Part shown: piece after piece, positions 54,080-58,296 of the stretch
How the letters are laid out: each line of letters starts with the position of its first letter
Numbering within the stretch: position 1 is the stretch's first letter
DNA from: Bacillus sp. UNC41MFS5
GTDB taxonomy: Bacteria > Bacillota > Bacilli > Bacillales_B > DSM-18226
Length of the DNA: 58,296 nucleotides
Assembly (NCBI RefSeq): GCF_000686805.1
Contig: NZ_JMLP01000005.1
Location: 1-58,296 of the forward strand
Direction of reading: 5' to 3'
The notes under the pieces: model-generated
What the model was told of the DNA's origin: nothing
Seen by the model: only the letters and a program-made list of their open reading frames with translations
The model's database searches: none
Translations under genes and position numbers: made by a program

Positions 54080-56254
54080 GTGAATGATACTATCGTTAAA
54101 GATGATCAGTTGTTAAAGAAAATTGCTGCTGAGTTAGCAGTATCTTTTAAACAAGTAAAGAGTGTTATTTCATTATTAGATGAAGGCAATACAGTTCCTT
54201 TTATTGCTCGCTATCGTAAAGAAATGACGGGTGCACTTGATGAAGTCCAAATTAGAAATATTTTAGAACGCTGGCAGTATGTCCAAAACCTTGAGCAAAG
54301 AAAAGAAGAGGTTATCCGCATTATTGCTGAGCAAGGGAAATTAACTGACGAACTAAGCGCTGCCATCACTAAGGCTGAAAAGCTTCAAGAGGTTGAAGAT
54401 TTATACAGACCTTATAAACAAAAAAGACGGACCAAAGCAACGGTTGCGAAGGAAAAAGGGCTTGAACCATTGGCTGAATGGCTGCTGACATTCTCGAAAG
54501 AATCGATTGAGGAAAAAGCAAAACAATTTTTATCAGAGGAAAAAGAAGTTTCTACTATTGAGAATGCCATTTCAGGCGCGAAAGATATTATTGCTGAACG
54601 GGTTTCGGATGATGCTGAAAGCCGAAAATGGATTCGTAGGGAAACCTTTAAATCTGGTGCGGTTGTATCGGTGGTAAAAGAAGCGGAAAAAGACGAGAAA
54701 AACGTCTATGAAATGTACTATGAATATGAGGAACCAGTAAATAAAATTGTACCACATCGAATTCTCGCGCTAAACCGCGGGGAAAAGGAAGATATTTTAC
54801 GAGTATCGTTAAAGATGAATGCCGATTTAATCCTGTCGTATTTGTCGAGAAAATGGATTCGTGCCCAGCACTCACCGGCAGCACCTGTTGTGCTAGAGGC
54901 ACTGGAGGATAGCTATAAACGATTGATTCAACCTTCGATTGAGCGCGAAATTCGGAGTGAATTAACGGATAAAGGTGAAGAGCAAGCTATACATATATTT
55001 TCAGAAAATCTTCGGAACTTACTTTTACAGCCACCACTAAAAGGTAAAGTGGTTATTGGAGTTGACCCTGCATACCGGACAGGCTGTAAACTGGCAGTGG
55101 TGGATGAAACAGGCAAGGTGTTGAAAATTGATGTGATCTATCCACATCCCCCTGTTTCGAAAACGAAAGAAGCTCGTGAAAAATTTATTAATATACTCCG
55201 TGACTATAAAGTAGAGATGGCTGCAATCGGAAATGGGACAGCTTCAAGGGAAACAGAACAGTTTGTTGCTGATATCTTAAAAGAAATGAATGAGGAAATT
55301 TTCTACTTGATCGTCAATGAAGCAGGGGCAAGTGTCTATTCTGCGTCTGAACTTGCCAGAGAAGAGTTTCCGAATCTACAGGTTGAAGAAAGAAGTGCGG
55401 CATCCATTGCCCGCCGTTTGCAGGATCCATTAGCAGAATTGGTGAAAATTGATCCGAAATCTGTTGGTGTTGGTCAATACCAGCATGATGTTTCCCAGAA
55501 ACGACTATCAGAATCGTTACACTTTGTTGTTGAAACAGCCGTTAACCGAGTCGGTGTGAATGTTAATACCGCCTCTCCATCACTTTTACAATATGTAGCT
55601 GGGCTGAACAAAACAGCCGCAAATAATATTGTTAAAAAGCGTGAAGAGGAAGGGAAATTTACGAGTAGGGTTCAATTAAAGAAGGTTCCTCGTCTAGGGG
55701 CGAAAACCTATGAGCAGGCGATTGGCTTCTTGCGTGTATTGGATGGAAAACAGCCGCTTGATCGAACAGGGATTCATCCGGAAAATTACGATGAAGTGAA
55801 GAAATTATTAGCGAGTCTTGGGTTTACAACCGATGATCTTGGTTCGGAAGAGCTTAAAACAGCCCTAAATGGTCTTGAGTTAACATCTGTTTCTGAAGAA
55901 CTTGCTATTGGTCAGTTGACCCTAAAGGACATAATTGATGCATTGGTAAGACCGGAACGTGATCCGCGTGATGATCTGCCTCGCCCTCTATTGAAAAAAG
56001 ATGTTTTAAAGCTTGAGGACCTTAGTGCTGGATTGGAGCTACAAGGTACTGTTCGGAATGTGGTCGACTTCGGAGCGTTTGTCGATATCGGTGTGAAGCA
56101 GGACGGGCTTGTTCATATTTCTAAACTCAGCAACCGATTTGTAAAGCATCCTTTAGACATTGTATCAGTAGGGGATGTTGTCACCGTTTGGGTAGATTCG
56201 GTTGATATGAAAAAAGGCCGGGTGGCATTAACGATGCTAGCGCCAAATAAATAA
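54080..56254 (+). CDS. tex: Tex family RNA-binding transcription accessory protein
   Basis: 724-residue Tex protein (B. subtilis YdcI): N-terminal Tex helix-turn-helix region, YqgF/RNase H-like domain (about 325-450, GVDPAYRTGCKLAVVD), helix-hairpin-helix domains (about 500-570) and a C-terminal S1 RNA-binding domain (about 648-720, VDFGAFVDIGVKQDGLVHIS). GTG start 9-10 bases after ATGGAGG. Implicated in transcription fitness and resistance in other bacteria; precise role unknown. Confidence 0.94.
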   Translation: MNDTIVKDDQLLKKIAAELAVSFKQVKSVISLLDEGNTVPFIARYRKEMTGALDEVQIRNILERWQYVQNLEQRKEEVIRIIAEQGKLTDELSAAITKAEKLQEVEDLYRPYKQKRRTKATVAKEKGLEPLAEWLLTFSKESIEEKAKQFLSEEKEVSTIENAISGAKDIIAERVSDDAESRKWIRRETFKSGAVVSVVKEAEKDEKNVYEMYYEYEEPVNKIVPHRILALNRGEKEDILRVSLKMNADLILSYLSRKWIRAQHSPAAPVVLEALEDSYKRLIQPSIEREIRSELTDKGEEQAIHIFSENLRNLLLQPPLKGKVVIGVDPAYRTGCKLAVVDETGKVLKIDVIYPHPPVSKTKEAREKFINILRDYKVEMAAIGNGTASRETEQFVADILKEMNEEIFYLIVNEAGASVYSASELAREEFPNLQVEERSAASIARRLQDPLAELVKIDPKSVGVGQYQHDVSQKRLSESLHFVVETAVNRVGVNVNTASPSLLQYVAGLNKTAANNIVKKREEEGKFTSRVQLKKVPRLGAKTYEQAIGFLRVLDGKQPLDRTGIHPENYDEVKKLLASLGFTTDDLGSEELKTALNGLELTSVSEELAIGQLTLKDIIDALVRPERDPRDDLPRPLLKKDVLKLEDLSAGLELQGTVRNVVDFGAFVDIGVKQDGLVHISKLSNRFVKHPLDIVSVGDVVTVWVDSVDMKKGRVALTMLAPNK

Positions 56255-56257
56255 AGA

Positions 56258-56285
56258 AAACACTGCTTTTAGGAGCAGTGTTTCT
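56258..56285. terminator. Bidirectional terminator between tex and cmpA
   Basis: AACACTGCT / AGCAGTGTT stem; on the minus strand it lies at the end of cmpA, which overlaps it. Confidence 0.75.
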
Positions 56286-56382
56286 TTCTGTAAAAGAACC
56301 AGCACTGGTTTAGCATCTTGATTTGATAGCGATCTTTCTCATAGAAAGCTCTTTTCATTTGGTTTTGCAACCAAGTTGGCAT
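56269..56382 (-). CDS. cmpA: Cortex morphogenetic protein CmpA
   Basis: A 37-residue peptide read on the minus strand: begins [20 protein letters not shown], then [17 protein letters not shown]. It matches B. subtilis CmpA (as I recall MPNWLKQQ ... [11 protein letters not shown]) almost residue for residue and lies in the same place, between tex and sprT. CmpA takes part in quality control of spore coat and cortex through degradation of SpoIVA. The ATG has a strong GGGAGG 7 bases upstream. A SigE-like -10 (GCATATATT) lies about 40 bases upstream on the minus strand but is not certain. Confidence 0.93.
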   Translation of the reverse strand: MPTWLQNQMKRAFYEKDRYQIKMLNQCWFFYRKKHCS

Positions 56383-56469
56383 AATAAAACCTCCCGAAAA
56401 GTACTAAAGGTATATACAATATATGCTATAATAGGTTGTCATGTTCGCATAGAAAGAGAGGGACCCAAA

Positions 56470-56943
56470 ATGGAACAACATCAACTTCAATTACTAGTTG
56501 AAAAGATATCTGTTGAATCATTTGGGAAGCCGTTTTTGCATCAAGCATTCTTCAATCCAAGACTAAGATCAACGGGCGGCAGATACCTTCTTGGCACACA
56601 TAATATTGAAATCAATAGAAAGTACTACGACCAGCTTGGCGAAAAAGAACTAGTAGGGATTATTAAACATGAACTTTGCCATTATCACCTTCACCTGGAA
56701 GGGAAGGGGTATCAGCATAAGGACCAAGATTTTAAGCATTTGTTAAAAAAAGTTGGTGCACCACGATTTTGTGCACAACTGCCAGATAATAATGTAAAAC
56801 GAACATCGAAAAGAATCCTTCTGTATCAGTGTACGAAATGTCAGCAATTATACAGACGAAAAAGAAGCATTGATACTAGTAGATATGTGTGTGGAAAATG
56901 CAAAGGAAAATTGACGAAAGTAAAAGAAATAACCTTAGGGTAA
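56470..56943 (+). CDS. SprT-like zinc metalloprotease-fold protein
   Basis: 157-residue homologue of B. subtilis YdcK. The zinc-binding helix HELCHYHLH gives His67-Glu68-x2-His71, and a C-terminal zinc ribbon has Cys121, Cys124, Cys141 and Cys144. ATG 56470 lies behind GAGAGGGACCCAAA; a longer frame starting at 56323 would run through cmpA and its leader. Function not established in bacteria. Confidence 0.9.
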   Translation: MEQHQLQLLVEKISVESFGKPFLHQAFFNPRLRSTGGRYLLGTHNIEINRKYYDQLGEKELVGIIKHELCHYHLHLEGKGYQHKDQDFKHLLKKVGAPRFCAQLPDNNVKRTSKRILLYQCTKCQQLYRRKRSIDTSRYVCGKCKGKLTKVKEITLG

Positions 56944-56981
56944 GGTAGAAATTTTTTAAAAAAACTTTCTTCAAAACTATG

Positions 56982-57010
56982 TTGACTTTCTATTGTATCG
57001 TCATTATAAT
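56982..57010 (+). promoter_or_regulatory. Sigma-A promoter of the second tRNA cluster
   Basis: TTGACT and TATAAT with a 17-base spacer, about 43 bases before tRNA-Asn. Confidence 0.85.
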
Positions 57011-57052
57011 GTAAAGAGTCGATAAGGTAATCGCCTTGTTGAAAGAAATTAT

Positions 57053-57127
57053 TCCGCAGTAGCTCAGTGGTAGAGCTATCGGCTGTTAACCGATCGGTCG
57101 TAGGTTCGAGTCCTACCTGCGGAGCCA
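57053..57127 (+). tRNA. tRNA-Asn (GTT)
   Basis: Identical to the copy at 135-209, CCA encoded. Confidence 0.97.
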
Positions 57128-57130
57128 TAT

Positions 57131-57221
57131 GGGGAAGTACTCAAGAGGCTGAAGAGGCGCCCCTGCTAAGGGTGTAGGTCGGGTAACCGGCGCGAGGGTT
57201 CAAATCCCTCCTTCTCCGCCA
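57131..57221 (+). tRNA. tRNA-Ser (GCT)
   Basis: Class II tRNA with long variable arm, anticodon GCT, acceptor stem GGGGAAG/CTTCTCC with one G-T pair, CCA encoded. Confidence 0.95.
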
Positions 57222-57232
57222 TATAAATTTAA

Positions 57233-57304
57233 GGCCCCTTGGTCAAGCGGTTAAGACACCTCCCTTTCACGGAGGTAACACGGGTTCGAGTCCCGTAGGG
57301 GTCA
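57233..57304 (+). tRNA. tRNA-Glu (TTC)
   Basis: Same body as the copy at 330, but the encoded CCA is missing (TTT follows the discriminator base). Confidence 0.95.
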
Positions 57305-57364
57305 TTTGGGACGGGAAGTGACCGTGATTCATTTCCTGTTTCTTATTCTTAATTAAACTATTAT

Positions 57365-57439
57365 TGGGCTATAGCCAAGCGGTAAGGCATCGCACTTTGA
57401 CTGCGACATGCGTTGGTTCAAATCCAGCTAGCCCAGCCA
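57365..57439 (+). tRNA. tRNA-Gln (TTG)
   Basis: Identical to the copy at 770-844. Confidence 0.97.
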
Positions 57440-57465
57440 TTTTTTTAAAATCAATAAATATCTAT

Positions 57466-57550
57466 GCGGGTGTGGCGGAATTGGCAGACGCACCAGACTT
57501 AGGATCTGGCGCCGCAAGGCGTGGGGGTTCGACTCCCTTCACCCGCACCA
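57466..57550 (+). tRNA. tRNA-Leu (TAG), first tandem copy
   Basis: Class II tRNA, acceptor stem GCGGGTG/CACCCGC, anticodon loop CTTAGGA giving TAG, CCA encoded. Confidence 0.96.
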
Positions 57551-57585
57551 AAGTTTTTTGCGAAAGCAAAATAACTTTCAATATT

Positions 57586-57670
57586 GCGGGTGTGGCGGAA
57601 TTGGCAGACGCACCAGACTTAGGATCTGGCGCCGCAAGGCGTGGGGGTTCGACTCCCTTCACCCGCACCA
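57586..57670 (+). tRNA. tRNA-Leu (TAG), second tandem copy
   Basis: Base-for-base identical to the copy at 57466-57550, exactly 120 bases downstream. The 35-base spacer carries a hairpin (GTTTTTTGC ... GCAAAATAAC). Confidence 0.96.
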
Positions 57671-57730
57671 AACTTTTACTTGAATTTAATTAGTTGGTGT
57701 GATAAGATTAATTTTGTCGCTAATTATCAT

Positions 57731-57816
<86 letters not shown>

Positions 57817-57825
57817 AATAAATTC

Positions 57826-57854
57826 TTGACAGACAATACCGAGTGTGTTATAAT
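57826..57854 (+). promoter_or_regulatory. Strong sigma-A promoter inside the tRNA cluster
   Basis: TTGACA and TATAAT with a 17-base spacer, perfect consensus, upstream of tRNA-Arg, tRNA-Pro, tRNA-Gly and the 16S rRNA gene. It probably drives the downstream rrn operon. Confidence 0.88.
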
Positions 57855-57878
57855 TTAAAAGTTGACTTTTTAATTAAT

Positions 57879-57955
<77 letters not shown>

Positions 57956-57961
57956 TATAGA

Positions 57962-58038
57962 CGGGAAGTAGCTCAGCTTGGTAGAGCACTTGGTTTGGGA
58001 CCAAGGGGTCGCAGGTTCGAATCCTGTCTTCCCGACCA
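57962..58038 (+). tRNA. tRNA-Pro (TGG)
   Basis: Acceptor stem CGGGAAG/CTTCCCG, anticodon TGG, CCA encoded. Confidence 0.96.
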
Positions 58039-58051
58039 TTTAAATTAATAT

Positions 58052-58125
58052 GCGGGTGTAGTTTACTGGTAAAACCTCAGCCTTCCAAGCTGATGTAGTG
58101 GGTTCGATTCCCATCACCCGCTCCA
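58052..58125 (+). tRNA. tRNA-Gly (TCC)
   Basis: Acceptor stem GCGGGTG/CACCCGC, anticodon TCC, CCA encoded. Confidence 0.96.
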
Positions 58126-58138
58126 AAACTTCTAATAA

Positions 58139-58160
58139 TTGTTCTTTGAAAACTAAACAA
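58139..58160 (+). promoter_or_regulatory. boxA-like antitermination sequence of the rrn leader
   Basis: TTGTTCTTTGAAAACTAAAC matches the leader element that precedes 16S rRNA in Bacillus and takes part in Nus-dependent antitermination. Confidence 0.65.
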
Positions 58161-58237
58161 ACAAAATCGTGCGAACAAACAATAAATTTTAGTTTCAACT
58201 GTGAAACTAAGCCAACGTAACAAATGAGCTAATCAAC

Positions 58238-58296
58238 TTTCTTGGAGAGTTTGATCCTGGCTCAGGACGAACGCTGGCGGCGTGCCTAATACATGC
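58238..58296 (+). rRNA. 16S ribosomal RNA, 5' end (truncated by window)
   Basis: Contains the universal GAGAGTTTGATCCTGGCTCA and GACGAACGCTGGCGGCGTGC segments. Only the first ~59 bases are in the window; the exact 5' end is approximate. Confidence 0.95.

Overview
The window is a stretch of a low-GC Firmicutes chromosome, almost certainly a spore-forming member of the Bacillaceae (Bacillus sensu lato). The evidence is a glmS ribozyme, a T-box leader, an alpha/beta-type small acid-soluble spore protein, the cortex morphogenetic peptide CmpA, and a gene order that follows B. subtilis at both ends: rocF/sigW-rsiW-cdaA-cdaR-glmM-glmS on the left and ddl-murF-cshA ... acpS-ydcC-alr-ndoAI-ndoA-tex-cmpA-sprT on the right. 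The genus cannot be fixed from sequence reading alone. The window lies between two rRNA operons: it opens with a 5S rRNA plus 8 tRNAs and closes with 10 tRNAs plus the first bases of a 16S rRNA.

Layout. 1-968: 5S and tRNA cluster. 1252-9377: arginase, SigW/RsiW envelope stress switch, CdaA/CdaR/GlmM c-di-AMP and cell-wall precursor operon, ribozyme-controlled GlmS. 9650-14892: mannitol operon mtlA (EIICBA fusion)-mtlR-mtlD. 15252-25886: an accessory block with a TerC-family membrane protein, a PrpR-type regulator (minus strand), and an AT-rich plus-strand operon for an acid-sugar pathway (DUF1537 kinase, iron alcohol dehydrogenase, DHDPS-family aldolase, PdxA2-type dehydrogenase, YhcH/NanQ-like protein, cytosolic sialidase-like protein, SLC13-type permease). 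26112-30639: Bce-type two-component system plus ABC transporter for peptide-antibiotic resistance. 30830-34075: ABC-2 exporter with TetR regulator. 34150-43356: mixed housekeeping and transport (SASP, T-box ArgRS, DinB-like, KimA-type potassium importer, DedA, MgtE, nickel/cobalt transporter-like). 43574-56943: cell wall, RNA helicase, UV repair, rhomboid, AcpS, alanine racemase, MazEF-type toxin-antitoxin, Tex, CmpA, SprT. 56982-58296: tRNA cluster with two sigma-A promoters leading into the next rrn operon.

How the genes work together. CdaA makes c-di-AMP under CdaR control, and GlmM and GlmS supply glucosamine phosphates for the wall; Alr, Ddl and MurF make and attach D-Ala-D-Ala. KimA is a potassium importer whose B. 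subtilis homologue is a c-di-AMP target. MtlA, MtlR and MtlD form a complete mannitol uptake and oxidation unit. The acid-sugar operon looks like a self-contained route: import of a carboxylated sugar, hydrolysis or lyase step by the sialidase-like protein, anomer handling by the YhcH protein, aldol cleavage, aldehyde redox, and conversion of a four-carbon acid to DHAP by the kinase/PdxA2 pair. No established pathway that I know contains exactly this set, so it is the best candidate for an undescribed system. Its regulatory region (about 129 bp) exists in two copies, one in front of terC and one in front of the operon.

Start codons were moved from the longest open frame where ribosome-binding site, promoter position or family alignment argued for it; these cases are stated in the entries.
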